Below, piece after piece: positions 53,397-64,000 of a stretch of DNA of 64,000 bases. The DNA comes from Hemileia vastatrix (Eukaryota > Basidiomycota > Pucciniomycetes > Pucciniales > Zaghouaniaceae): positions 14,499,501 to 14,563,500 of the forward strand of contig JASXTE010000007.1 in NCBI GenBank assembly GCA_030280995.1, given 5' to 3'. The translations under genes were made by a program, and so were the position numbers. Under the pieces are notes generated by a model that was given only the letters and a program-made list of their open reading frames with translations, did no database searches and had not been told where the DNA came from. The stretch's first letter is position 1. Every line of letters starts with the position of its first letter.

Positions 53397-55330
53397 TCAA
53401 GACAGCAATGAGTGTAGATTTAAACTCTTTAGAAATTGATAATGTTTTGGTTTAGGTAAAGACTTAGTAAGAATGTCGGCCGCCATTTGACTGGTGGGTA
53501 TATACTTAATTTTAAACTCATTATTATTCACTTGTTCCCTTAGCCAGAAAATGTTAGTATTGATGTGATGTGTGAAATTTTGGTAGAGTGGATTCAATGC
53601 TTAGTTAATACCTCCTTGATTGTCACCAATAAGACTGGCATCAGTTATTTTGATGTTGAAGTCATTGAATAATTCTCAAGTCCATATGAGATCTTGTCCA
53701 CATTCTGTAATGGCATAATATTCTGATTTGGAGGTTGATAAGGCTATGGACTTTTGTTTTGAATATCTACAACTGATCATACAAAGGTGGAAAACTAATG
53801 TACCAGAAGTGGATTTTGAGTCCTCAGCTCTATTATAGTCGGCATCTGCCTAACCCATGAATTGTCCAATTTTGCTACCTTCAACAGAACTTAAAGTTAA
53901 GCAATAATTTTTAGTTAGTTCAAGGTATCTTAGGATATGAAAGAATTCATTTATTTACTTGTCTAAAGGATCATTGAGAAACTGCACAAGTGAGCTAGCA
54001 GCAAAGGACAAGTCCGGGCAAGTGCATAGTACAAGGTAGTTAAGGAGACCTATAGCACTTTGGTAGTTAACTAGATGAGTGTGTTTATTTGAGAAGCTCT
54101 GAATGAGCTGTGAATTTGGAACAAAGGGTGTTGAGGTAGGTTGACAATTTAGATGATTGAATTCATTAAGTAATTTGTCAACATATAGTGTTTGTGATAG
54201 TGAAATGGTTTTAGAGTTTTTCTCTTGTTCAACCTTCATGCCAAGGACCCACTTTAATTTGCCCTGATTGTCCATGTCAAACACTTTTGATATTTTTTTT
54301 TCAAAGTCTTGTACTGACGGACCACCAATGATTAACTCATTGACATGAATGTAAACATAGAATGGCTTGGAGGTGTCACTATTGTAAAATAAGCAAGGAT
54401 CTGCTTTACTAGCATTAAAACCAATGTCATTGAAGAACAAAGATAATTTTTGATACCAACATTGAGGGCTTTGCTTGAGCCCATAAAGTGACTTATTGAG
54501 ATAGAGACAGTGGTTGGGCTTAATGGGAGTATATCCACTGGGAAATTGAAGGTAAATATCTTCTTCAGGTTCCCCAAGTAGGAAAGCAGATTTAACATCC
54601 ATTTGGTGCAACTCCCAGTTATGAAATGCAGCAACTCTGAGTAGAAATAAAAGTATAGGTAATCTACCAGTGGGTGCAAAAGTTTCATTGTATTCTATTC
54701 CTTTGATTTGTGAGAACCCTTGCATGCATAATCGTGCCTTATATTTGATAATGTTTCCTTCACAATCAGTTTTCTTCTCAAAAGTCCACATAGTTCCTAA
54801 AAGGTGATTGTGGTCAGGAGGTGGTACTTCTTTCCACACTTAACTTTTTGATATACTATTCAGCTCCATTTGTATGGCTTTAAGCCATCCATCACTTTTG
54901 GGAGAATTAATGGCTTTGTAAAAACTCTTTGGTGTGTCATATGGAGTGACAGTAAGACAAAGAGGATTCCCTCTGCAATTGGTTTGAAGAATATTTGCTG
55001 GATTAATTTCAGAGAAAATTTCTTTGGGAGGTGGAAGGTCTTTATCTATATAAGCATAGTTTTTAGAAGGAGTGGGGGTAGTTATTTCTTCATCAGGTGA
55101 TTCTGAAGTTGAAGTTACTATGATAGGAAGAGTGATATTATTCTCATCATCTGAGGGAGTAGGGTCCGAAGGAGGGTTCAGAGGTAGAACTTGCTTGAAA
55201 TCTAGGTCGGAAAAAACCAAAGTTTCAATTGGACTACCTTTAGTTATTTTTGATGCTAGGTTGAAAGAGTTAAGGAATTTAACATTGTGGGTGATGATTA
55301 TAGAGTCAGTGCTAGGTGAGTAAATTCAAT
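53397..55330 (-). pseudogene. RT and RNase H of E6, decayed
   Basis: One reading frame with several stops (54842-54840, 53957-53955 and others). RT at 54839-53955: YKARLCMQGFSQIKGIEYNE, HQMDVKSAFLLGEPEEDIYL, LYGLKQSPQCWYQKL, and a catalytic loop YIHVNELIIGG in which the expected Asp-Asp has become Asn-Glu, so the active site is lost. RNase H pieces ADADYNRAEDSKST and STSKSEYYAITEC follow. The end signature TSQMAADILTKSLPKPKH lies at 53490-53430. The segment 55220-54840 is the acidic Ser/Pro linker between integrase and RT. Confidence 0.8.
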
Positions 55331-55423
55331 GATTAATATGTCCCTCACAGTAGCCTAAGAAAATTCCTTTTGAGCCACTATCATTGAATTTTTCATTTCA
55401 ATACTGTTTTTGTTGATAGTAAA

Positions 55424-56215
55424 CTATGTTGGACCCAAAGGGATATAATTTTCTAGATATATTATTGGATTCTCTGTGCCAAAGCTCTCAAGGAGATTTA
55501 TGATCTTTAAGAGCAGAAGAAGGTAGGATGTTGAGTAGGTAAGTGGCAGTGTTGATTGCCTCAGCCCACCAATAGGAGTCAAGTCTGGATTAAATATGTA
55601 GGCATCTGGCCTTTTCAACTAATGTCCTGTTTCCCCTTTCAGAAATAGTATTTTTCTGAGGAGTATACGGAGCTGTAAATAGGTGTTTTATCACTTTGTT
55701 TTTGAGATGGTTCTTAAAGTTATTACTGGTGAATACCCCTCCATTATCAGAGAAAATAGCCATTACTTTTTGATTCAACTGGTTTTCTGCTGAAGATTCA
55801 TATTCCCAATATTTTTCAAATGTTTCAGATTTAATATTTAGGAAGAATATGTGTCAAAAGCCTGAAACCCATCTGCAATTCGATAGAAGTAATACTTTCC
55901 CCCTTTTGATTCTGGAATAATGGGGCCACACAGATCCATGTGAAGAACATCATGGGGAGATTTTGTAGTAGGAAAAGAACCTGAAAATGGTAAGACATGA
56001 GCTTTAGAAAGGACACAGGTTTTACAACTGAATTGAGAAAATTTCAAACCTGGGAATAGAATTTCCATGGTTTGATTATTAGGATGTCCGAAATTGTGAT
56101 GTAGAAGACTCAGGTTTTGATGATTTGACGTAGAGTTGACATTAAATATGGAGTAGTTCCTTAAAGGAAAACTAATTATTCTGCATTTTGTAGAGCATTC
56201 TATAAGAGCAGTCCC
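55424..56215 (-). pseudogene. Integrase of E6, decayed
   Basis: Fragments in several frames. Zinc-domain end CKTCVLSKAHVLPF near 56030, core Asp in LHMDLCGPI near 55930, second Asp in IFSDNGGVFTS near 55745, and Glu in YTPQKNTISERGNRTL near 55650. The upstream His pair is not recognisable. Frame changes occur between 55830 and 55780, and 55618-55424 continues the core in another frame. Confidence 0.75.
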
Positions 56216-56218
56216 ATT

Positions 56219-57457
56219 TTATTTGATTTTGAAAGTCCCATGATTTTTTTGAAGATAAAGTCCACTTTTGAGTAGGTCGACAATGGCAATAAGAGTGACT
56301 TTAATAGAAGGCACATAAAGCGCACAGTTGATGGTGAATTCCTGGCCGGATGATGAGGTGAATGAAACTCTGCCTTCTACAAGGGAAGGAATTTCATCCC
56401 CATTTGCCAAGGTCAATGAAATTTTTGAATCCTCATATTGAGTGAAGAGGTCCCGATTGTTGAAGATAGAATAGAAGGTGCCACTGTCCAAGATGGCATG
56501 GTTGAGGGGGAAATTGGAGAATACTGATAGTACTTTATGTTGAGTTTTGTTCCCTTTTGCTTCTTGTTCCTTTTTGCATTTTAAAAATTCCTCACGTTTT
56601 TCAGGGTGAAGTTGAAAACAAGCGGATTCAGGATGAGGAGCTAATGAGTTATGCTTTCCTTTTGAGCAAAACACATGAGTTTTGGTGTCCAAAGCCAAAA
56701 AAGTCCTGGATGAATTGCTTGAGGCACTAAGTTCTTTTCAATGAGTCACTTCGGAATTGACATCAGCAAATATGGTTATGATAGTGGGTCTTTTATTTGT
56801 GATGTCATATTCTCTGAGAATGATAGTGGCGGCCATTTGAAAAGATTCAGGGAGTAGATTGAGAACTTAGTTGGCCATGATGTAAGAAAGGATGTTTTAT
56901 TTGAATAAGTCTGGAGCCACATTGCGTAGTAACTTGATGGTTCCCCAAAATTCATCCATTGCCTCAAATATGTTTCTTTCAGTAAACTTGATTTTGAACA
57001 GTTTACTGATTATGTACAAAATTTTTTTACTGGATTTTGAAGCATAGTGATTTTTGATCCAAGTACAAAGCTGAGCTGGTTCAACAGCATCATCATCCAA
57101 AATAAATATATGTTGGTTTGCCGTATCCATAAACATTTTAATTATAGTGTTGGTTTGCCATTGTTTGAACTTGAAAATACCGCTTAATTCAGGATCAGTA
57201 GGGATCAGATTATTCTCATCCAGAAATTGGTCAAGATTGCATACGGAGAGTGCATATTTGAGATCCATTTTCCAAGTGCTATAATTATTATCATTAAGTT
57301 TTTTGATGCCTTTAATCTTGGAGTAGTTAGATGAATCCAGGAGATAAGTGAAATCAGGAGGTGAAGTAGTGGATTGTTTGGGAATTGAAGTGTATGAAGA
57401 TGAGGAAGGTGAGCTTGGGTAGGATGAAGAAGTGTTGATTGATTCAGGGGTAGCCAG
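56219..57457 (-). pseudogene. Gag and protease of E6, decayed
   Basis: The gag frame opens at about 57457, where a CTG stands at the likely start, so the ATG may be lost. A Ser/Pro-rich start precedes the copia capsid motif IKKLNDNNYSTWK near 57310-57270. The frame has stops at 56899-56897 and downstream. A Cys/His element (HVFCSKGKHN ... PHPESACFQLHPEKR) lies near 56670-56590. The protease site reads AILDSGTFYSIFN near 56500, with Asp-Ser-Gly kept but the following Ala-Thr changed. Gag would form the particle; this copy is dead. Confidence 0.75.
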
Positions 57458-57494
57458 TGTTAATTAAGTAACTAGAGCGCTGGCCCCATAACCC

Positions 57495-58116
57495 TGATAG
57501 ATAAAAATAATAGGTAAGTTAAATAATAGTGGATAACAAGGAATTAAGGGACAAGGTGGACTTGGGATTAAGAGGGACAGAGAAGGAAATGTTACCTGAT
57601 AGATAGAAATAATAGGTAAGTTTAATAATTGTGGATAACAAGAAATTAAGGGACAAGGAGGACTTGAGACTAAGAGGGACAGAGAGAGACTAGCGAGTAA
57701 GCAGGAAAGAAAAATCAATAGAGTAAAATAAATAAGGAGAAAGGAATGGATAAATGCATTGCTGTTGAAGAGAACACGTACAATTTTACATTATAGATAA
57801 AAATAATAGGGAAGTTAAATTATAGTGGATAATGAGGACTTGGGACTAAGAGGGACAGAGAGGGACTAGCAAGTAAGGAGGAAGGAAAAATCAATAGAGT
57901 AAAATAAATAAGGAGAAAGGAATGGATGTGGAATCAGGAAAGATTTTGCATCCATACATAATTTCTTGACTATCACATTGTTAGGTTAAAGGTTAAAGAT
58001 TAGGTTAAGAAAATTAATAATGTGGCGCGTTAGCACACCTGCTGATTTAATTATTTAAAGTAATTAAAGAAACAAAAAGAGTGAGAAAAAACTAGTGAAA
58101 AGTATCTATAATAACA
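57495..58116 (-). repeat. 5' LTR of E6
   Basis: 622 bp with three tandem internal units (starting 57495, 57597 and about 57791). On the minus strand the LTR ends TATCTATCA, followed by GGGTTATGGGGCCAGCG, a probable tRNA-Met-half primer site. The outer end TGTTATTATAG abuts CATCT at 58117. Confidence 0.85.
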
Positions 58117-58626
58117 CATCTAGCTTCTTGGATAATCCAGCTTATTTTTATGAATTTGTCAGGGTTTCTCTTTTTCTATGAATTTTTTTGTGTTGAATAC
58201 AGCTGGAACAAAAACGCTTTGTAGTAAATGCAATGAATTTTACAAGTTTTGCATTTTCCCACATTCCTTTTTGCAGATGCCACCAGCATGCAAAGTACCC
58301 CATCCATCCTGCTAAACACTATTATAGAAATTTTGGGCATTGCAATGCATCAAATTTCCTCTCTGGGTGCCTTCTCTTCCATTTTTGATCACATCAATAT
58401 TATGTGCTTTCAGCTTTCAGAAGAGAAGAAAAAATTGGTCACCACCCATCAAAGTTCTAGATCTACCAGGATTTCCCCCCGTTTTTGTTTTTTTAATTCT
58501 TCTGCATCTTTTTTACTATCATTTATTTTTATTATATATATATATTTTGAAATTCTTCAATCAGGTAATTTACTTTTAATATTTTCTTTTCATGTAACTA
58601 ATCATGATTTATGCAGGCATGATGTT

Positions 58627-59890
58627 TAATGAAAGGGTTTTCATCACCAAGTCACCCACCCTCCATGATTCAGGATCTGATGATTTCTCCACCAAGTATT
58701 CCGATAATGATGAAACAAGGTTCAGGTGATGAAGAAGAAGAAGATTTAGTGTTACCTTCCCAAATCTTCATCTGAGTCTATACTGAGTATATATTTTATA
58801 TACCAAAGGATGGTGTGACTCTTGGTCCAGATAGACAGCATTCAAAAGGCAGTACATGGGGTCAAAATTTTGAAAAAGTCACCTACAAACCTGAAAGCTT
58901 TTCCTTCATTTGGCCTGTCAATAATTCAAGCTTGTCTGCTTTCTGGGATGAATCAATTATTACTATCAAAAATTGTGAAGATAATCTGTGGGATGAGTGT
59001 ATTTATAAACAAGAGGGGTCAGATTCTTTATCTTGGTATGTTTTGGTACCTCATGGAGGTGTTTTTTCAGAAGAGAGGAAAACTCTATTGCTTTCCAATG
59101 ATTTTTGTGAAGTTTCCTTGACGCTGCTCAAGGAGTACAAGAAGGTCATTAAATTATATTTTGTGTTGAAAAAAAGGATCTGAAGTGGGAAGCACAGGTA
59201 TGTTTCTTTTCTTATGTTTAGTTGCACATTTAATGTTGATTGATTTAACTATCCTACTTGTTATTTTAGAGACAATCAGTCTCACAATGTTTGAGTACCA
59301 CTCCTGGCTTGGTGGAAATATGGGAAAGAGAAATTGTAAGTTTTTTTAATTTATCTTGTTCTCCATCATTTCTCATCTTTAATTTTTTTCCTTTTGCCTT
59401 ACGAAAAAGCAAAATAATCTAGAGAACATCTCTCACTTGATTCCTCCTAACACTCCCCAATTCAAGTTCCACCACCACCCACAGATAGAGTCTTGGGCTT
59501 TTCAAGCAGATGAAATATCTGGTTCTAAAAATGGTGTATTAATTTTTTTGTCAGCAATGTTAGGGACTACAATGAAAGCTTTGAGTAATCAGTTGTCTCA
59601 AAAAGTACTTTTCACAAATCAACCAAGCAACAATGTGAATACACCAGTTCTTCACACCCTTCTAATTTGGAGTCAATGATGTTCATTTTTTTTTATACTC
59701 AATGGTAGATCCTTATGACTCTCTATTAAAAATAATCTTAACAGATATTCAATTCAACCATTGGGTATTTTTCCAAAAATTTTTAGCTCATGGATTAGAA
59801 GAAAAGGGTATTCTGGCACCATATTCCCAGGAATTTGTCTGCTGTGCAAAATATTACCCAGAATATTTTCATCAAAAAAGAAAAGTATAG
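58627..59890 (+). pseudogene. Unrecognised multi-exon gene, decayed
   Basis: Coding-like pieces joined by plausible introns. Exon ~58815-59197 includes VTLGPDRQHSKGSTWGQNFE and ESFSFIWPVNNSSLSAFWDE. Intron 59198-59269 (GTATGT...TTTTAG) and exon 59270-59335 (RQSVSQCLSTTPGLVEIWEREI... in short form) follow. Intron 59336-59409 (GTAAGT...AAG) leads to an exon from 59410 (LIPPNTPQFKFHHHPQ, ...ISGSKNGVLIFLSAMLG), and then a piece at 59702-59890 (DPYDSLLKIILTDIQFNHWV). The exon-to-exon phases agree, but the A7 run at 59169-59175 puts the first exon out of frame, and stops occur near 58735-58800. No known domain was recognised. It is not part of E6, whose duplication ends at 58121. It could be a transposon cargo gene or a decayed host gene. 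Confidence 0.4.
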
Positions 59891-61328
59891 ATCTACTATG
59901 AGAGTTTATTAGTACATTTAATCAGAATCATTTAAAAATTTATAGGCCATAAGTGATTTTAAACTCAGACTTCTAATTTTAATGTAAGTTATTTTACATA
60001 TATTTATTTTAGTATTAGTTATCTATACTTAAATTAAATTCAAAAAAAAAAGTTAATGAAAATAAGTGGGGATGAACTTATAGGCTTTATTTGCACTAAA
60101 CCACATTCCATATCCCTAAAAAAATTCCCTTTGAGTTTTTGACAGAGAAGGCCAGAGAATTTAAGATTAACATTCCTGCTGTAGACAATCCTATAGTACT
60201 GGCTATAGGCCTTTACCAAGGGAGTTGGAGTAAAACCAGAAAGAATAACCCCTGTCCCTTTAGAAAAACAAGTGAGATTTACCTGCTACAGTAAATTGGT
60301 TCCTGTTTACCAAAAGCCCCTTTTCCAATAAACTTGGCTGCTTGATCAGCCAAGAAAGTAGTCCCCAGACAGACTAACAGACCAAAGAACTGAAATGCAG
60401 ACCAATGTCCACACCACAAAAAGCAATGATACTTGATGTAAGTTGCAAATCCACACCAGAGACAGCAATGATACTTGCTGTCAGGCTGAGGTCAAGTACA
60501 AAGACGTGAACTAGCTTGAATGGTCAGTTGTCTAGAAGATTTAAATGGTCCTGTATGAATACTGTAGTACTAATCCACTAAGTTGTAAAATAAAATCAAA
60601 TTTAAAGGTCTCAGTAATATAATTCTCACTATATTTATATATGGCTTACAATCTTTGTAGTTGGTAGAAAAATAGATTTTATAATTCAGATACTTATTCA
60701 AAAGTCTTATAAAAGTACTAATTGATATATATTGTAATTTATTTAGTAATATTGGTAGATTGTAAATGATAAAGAATGTAGAAACAAGACCCAAAAACCT
60801 CCTCCTTTTATACACACTGAGTTCCCCCATAAATCCCTTGATGTACCATCCAATACACATTTAATGACGCCTCAAAACAACTAATAGACCTTCCCATCAA
60901 CATCCCTAGTGACCCATGACATAATTAGACAAGTAACAACCGTCAAAATCCTAAGATAATAAGGGAAATCCATCAAAATTAAAGAAAAAGACAAAAAGAG
61001 AGTATATGTGTATAAAACAATAATATAAAAGACTAAAGGAGACTTTTTAAGGTTAATAATAGCTTAATAATAAGGGGGATTTACTGTAGAAATGGAGGGG
61101 CTAATACTGACATTATACTACATGAAATTCCCATCCAAAAATAACCAATATTGACTGAGAAACCACCCAAAAACCCAAAAAAGAGTGTGAGATGTGGGGT
61201 AACTACATGAAGTCCTTGGCAGGCGCTTGCACAGGTAAATCCTTGACTAAAATTAGGCGAATTTAAGCGTGGTGATGAAATAAGACGCCAAGAGTGAGGT
61301 TATTAATGAAATTAGTGCATATAAACAA
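59891..61328. other. Intergenic; short tandem repeat and possible third LTR family relic
   Basis: A ~43-bp unit is tandemly duplicated near 60410-60485 (CACACCA...GCAATGATACTTG, twice). At 60522-60538 GGTCAGTTGTCTAGAAG is identical to the inner terminus of the E3/E4 LTR. The sequence beyond is different but has TATAAAAG on the minus strand (60812-60805), so 60522 to about 61200 may be an LTR of a related family in minus orientation. No gene found. Confidence 0.4.
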
Positions 61329-62464
61329 TGTCAGCCAGGCTATTCCAGGAGTCCAGTAAATGATATGTAACTTATAAAACCTGAAAGAGTGGGTAAGAAT
61401 TGTATTTAATGAATATAACTTAATATTTTATTGCATAATAAAATTATATAAGTATTTTATTATATACAAGTGTTACATTAAATTTATTGGTTATATAAAT
61501 TTTTAGATACAGTTAAATTGAACATAATATAATATATTCTACAAATAATGGCGCATTTTTATGTATTTAATAATTATAAATTTATATTTAATTAATTGAA
61601 AAACATATATTATAATTATAAGTGGAAAATTGACTTATACTATATTTAAATTAATTACTTAAATTTATATATTAAATAATACCTCTAATATAATACTAAA
61701 CAATAATTAATGACGCTTCTTTTGACCCTTAATTGTGTTAGAAAAAACAAATAAATTAATTTATACTAAATTGAGATTAATTACACGTTTTGTTGCGTCA
61801 AAGTATTTTTTGTTTCACTTAAAATATCCTTTAATCAGACTGTACCATCTGTTTGGAATTATTTTTCTCATAGTTCCTATGTTCCAATCTTGTTTAGTTA
61901 TTCACTATTTTCACTTACTGATTTGGGAATTAATGGCGGGAAAATTGGATTCTTAATTGGGGTTTTAATTAATTGTTTCAAGTTTTTCTCTATATTGTTA
62001 TGTTTCATTTACTCTTTGATATATTTGTTTTATTCTATTCTAATCATTGTATTTACAAATATAGTAGCGCTTCAGAGGACCCATTGCCTATAAAAGGGCC
62101 TTGGATAATCCCCTGTAGCCTCATCACTTATTAAACACTCAACAAATTAAATAACAATTTTATTACGTTTATATTTTTTTTATTAGTAATACAAATCTAA
62201 TTAAAAGTCTATATAACAAATTGAAGGTTGCTTTAAGTCTGATAGTAATTAAAAGTGTTTGCTGCGCAGAACCCTTACATTAAATAATATTATTATTAAT
62301 AAATACCAAGCTTTTGTCATCTCTCAAAGTTGCTCACCGTTGTTTTCCCTCTTAAATAAAATTAAAATACTATTACAAATTATACCTCTTATTTTCCTTG
62401 TCCTCCTCCTTCTCTTCTCCTTTTCTCCTATTTTTCTTACCTTCTTCTAGACAACTGACCGACA
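61329..62464 (+). repeat. 5' LTR of E4
   Basis: 1136 bp, TGTCAGCCAGGCTATTCC ... CTGACCGACA. Promoter box TATAAAAG at 62089-62096. It is followed by ACTGGGGACC, the same primer-site start as in E3. The small open frames inside it (61735-62450) are LTR sequence. Confidence 0.9.
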
Positions 62465-63153
62465 ACTGGGGACCTTTCCAAATGACGACGACGATCGAGC
62501 CTGGCAACGAACGACAAAATGCACGGACCACCTAGCAAAAACAAAACTTTTGCCGCAACTGTGTTTCGAACTTGGGTTCGAAATCTTAGGTTTATATTAT
62601 ATTAATTTTTATATTATTTTGAAGTGATTTTTTGATCACTATAGTAAGTTCACCTTTGCGCCTCTCACTCATATTACTATATTTTTATTGCAATAACAGT
62701 GATTGTGGCTTAATTGCTGATTCACTGAGTGTAAGTGTTCAATTTTTAAAATTTTTTTTTCCTAGTTGACCATTAAAGAGTGTTAAATCCTCTTAGTCCT
62801 AGAAGAATTGACATTTTTTATTAATACAAATTGAATTATTAATTTAATTTTTTATTATTATTAATTATTGTTAATTTTGGTTGACTTAAAAGTACATTGT
62901 GCTTAGTCCCAAATATATTGCCATATTTAATATTGGTAATTAATTGGTTGAATTAACTTGATTGTTATTCCCAATTTAACCTTGCAATCCATTTTTTTTT
63001 AAAAATTAATTTTTTTTAATTATTACTTTATATTGAAAATTATTTTTTCTATAATTTAATTAATAAAATTTTTTTTTATTTGGAGCAATTATTGACTAAC
63101 TTTTATTATTTTTTTTATAAAATAAAAAGTAAATTATAAATCTTCCCACTAGT
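62465..63153 (+). other. E4 leader with primer-binding site
   Basis: TGGGGACCTTTCCAAATGACG from 62467 is the probable tRNA 3'-end primer site. The remainder is an A/T-rich untranslated leader matching that of E3, including GTTGACC/GTTGACT motifs. Confidence 0.6.
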
Positions 63154-63834
63154 ATGTCCAACAATTTGGCAGAAAAAATGGATAACATGCAAGTGGATGA
63201 AATAGAAATTGACTATGATGCTGACACTGTAAGTTCTTCTAAAGTTGGTCATAAAAATCTTATACTAACACAAATAATTCACATACTGCAGGATGTGGAA
63301 ATGACAGGAAATGCAAACAAACCAAACCCCCTTCCCCCAGTACCACAGAAGGAAGTAAAGCCTCTAGTGCCTCAAGAAGGTCTTCCACAAAGCTTCAAAA
63401 TAAAAAAGCTTCCTCTGCCACAACAAATCAGCAACCTATCCAGTCATATAAAAGAGTTGAAGACAGAAAATATGACGTACAAAGCAAAGGTAGACACATT
63501 GTGGGATCAGGTCCAAGAACTCAGGAACCAGATTCAGGCCCAGGCCCCTCCTCAGTTGCCTCCAAATCAGCCTCAGTTTCAGGCTCAACCTTCACAGCCA
63601 CCCAGCTCAACCATCCAAAATCCAAATACTATGGAAGTAGAGCAATGGAAATGGGATTATCTAATGAGTCACTACCAACAGAATGTGCAACACCCTCCTC
63701 ATCATCAGCCTGGCCCATCCAAAACACCCAATTTCCATCCACCTCCTCATCCCTACCAACAAGGCAGGAGAAAGAAGGCCCAAGCACAATCCCAAACCCA
63801 GTCCCAGGGGAAGTTTCCTCCTCTGCCATGGTAA
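63154..63834 (+). CDS. ORF1 of E4: coiled-coil/Pro-rich protein
   Basis: 226 residues if read straight through, about 205 if the candidate intron 63229-63291 (63 nt; GTAAGT, TACTAAC, CTGCAG) is removed. Here both forms stay in frame. Content: an acidic start (MSNNLAEKMDNMQVDEIEID), LPPVPQKEVKPLVPQEG, KIKKLPLPQQISNLSSH, a coiled-coil-like Glu/Lys/Leu stretch, a Pro/Gln-rich tract, QWKWDYLMSHYQQ, and a basic tail GRRKKAQAQ ending PPLPW. The stop TAA (63832-63834) overlaps the ATG (63828-63830) of the Gag frame in ATGGTAA. No known domain. The intact frame here, and its conserved motifs in E2, argue that it is a real accessory protein or separate Gag module. Confidence 0.65.
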   Translation: MSNNLAEKMDNMQVDEIEIDYDADTVSSSKVGHKNLILTQIIHILQDVEMTGNANKPNPLPPVPQKEVKPLVPQEGLPQSFKIKKLPLPQQISNLSSHIKELKTENMTYKAKVDTLWDQVQELRNQIQAQAPPQLPPNQPQFQAQPSQPPSSTIQNPNTMEVEQWKWDYLMSHYQQNVQHPPHHQPGPSKTPNFHPPPHPYQQGRRKKAQAQSQTQSQGKFPPLPW

Positions 63835-64000
63835 GTAATTTGGTTGATAGTCACTTGGGTATGTTTTCTAATAAATCTTCTTTTGCAGGTAATATTATTG
63901 AACATGGTGAAAGAACAGTTAAACCTGTTAAAAGACAGCTTCCTGTAACTAGTAGCCCTATTGATGTAATTAGCAAATTGTCATTTGATGAACCTTTACA
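63828..64000 (+). CDS. Gag of E4, start (truncated by window end)
   Basis: Begins at an ATG in GCCATGG context, overlapping the ORF1 stop, and stays open to the window end (MVSNLVDSHLGMFSNKSSS ... VKPVKRQLPV). The same frame in E3 continues into the capsid, knuckle and protease. A GTAAGT directly after the ATG and a TTTTGCAG at 63881-63888 could define a second small intron (58 nt), whose removal would break the Gag frame. Confidence 0.65.
   Translation, partial: MVSNLVDSHLGMFSNKSSFAGNIIEHGERTVKPVKRQLPVTSSPIDVISKLSFDEPL

Larger units (their letters stand above)
52622..58116 (-). mobile_element. Copia element E6 (decayed)
   Basis: Ty1/copia retrotransposon on the minus strand with perfect 5-bp target duplication CATCT (52617-52621, 58117-58121). 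LTRs start TGTTA and end CTATCA on the minus strand. Gag, protease, integrase, RT and RNase H occur in copia order, but with many stops. The 3' LTR contains a CACTA-type MITE. The LTRs differ in the number of internal repeat units. Confidence 0.88.
61329..64000 (+). mobile_element. Chromovirus E4, 5' part, running off the window
   Basis: Sister copy of E3 in opposite orientation. 5' LTR 61329-62464, a leader with primer-binding site, then ORF1 and the beginning of Gag. Coding sequence is close to identical to E3 over the overlap. The 3' part, its second LTR and target duplication lie beyond 64000. Confidence 0.9.

Noticed and set aside
1..64000. CRISPR arrays, bacterial operons, rRNA genes
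   Set aside because: No regularly spaced identical repeats with unique spacers, no rRNA-like conserved blocks; gene structure is eukaryotic throughout.

Overview
This is an AT-rich eukaryotic window, almost certainly from a filamentous fungus and most plausibly a basidiomycete with an expanded genome such as a rust. The evidence is short GT-AG introns (about 57-100 nt, with TACTAAC-like branch sites), one Ppo/linoleate-diol-synthase-type oxygenase gene with many small introns, and long tracts of nested LTR retrotransposons. Assignment to a rust is inference. Nothing looks bacterial: no operons, no CRISPR array, no ribosome-binding-site-spaced genes.

Layout. (1) 1-8.7 kb: a heavily decayed Ty3/gypsy element on + (E1: gag, protease, RT, RNase H, integrase), split by a 5.1-7.5 kb insertion in which an inverted gag-protease duplication lies between two 467-bp LTR-like direct repeats. 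(2) 9.4-11.8 kb: two small intron-containing minus-strand genes with divergent zinc-cluster-like cysteine motifs, one intact and one broken. (3) 14.5-34.2 kb: a multi-layer nest. An old chromovirus LTR relic and a solo-LTR-like unit (itself carrying a CACTA-type MITE) surround chromovirus E2 (16020-33661, +, TSD AAAAA). E2's 3' LTR was invaded by the much better preserved chromovirus E3 (23759-32925, -, TSD TTTTT). (4) 34.2-39.2 kb: a large hairpin, a tRNA-Met-like relic, about 1 kb of T-rich CATTTTTT satellite, poly-A and ATT microsatellites. (5) 39.8-44.9 kb: the only clear host gene, a fatty-acid dioxygenase/P450-like fusion on the minus strand with about 20 exons. (6) 47.0-52.3 kb: copia element E5 (+) with very short 113-bp LTRs. 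(7) 52.6-58.1 kb: copia element E6 (-), TSD CATCT, with a second CACTA-type MITE in one LTR. (8) 58.2-59.9 kb: an unrecognised decayed multi-exon gene. (9) 61.3-64.0 kb: the 5' part of a third chromovirus copy (E4, +), closely related to E3 and running off the window.

How parts relate. E2, E3 and E4 share LTR architecture (TGTCAGCCAGGC start, TATAAAAG promoter box), protein order and a 3' chromodomain. Their 5' coding region holds two overlapping reading frames joined to a small candidate intron, and the first frame's stop overlaps the Gag start in E3/E4. That arrangement, the CACTA MITEs with palindromic ends, and the inverted gag-protease unit are the most unusual signals. Most other elements are dead from nonsense changes and small indels; some of the stops look like CGA-to-TGA changes. 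Exon and frame statements were worked out by hand from the sequence; homology statements rest on recognised motifs, not on database searches.
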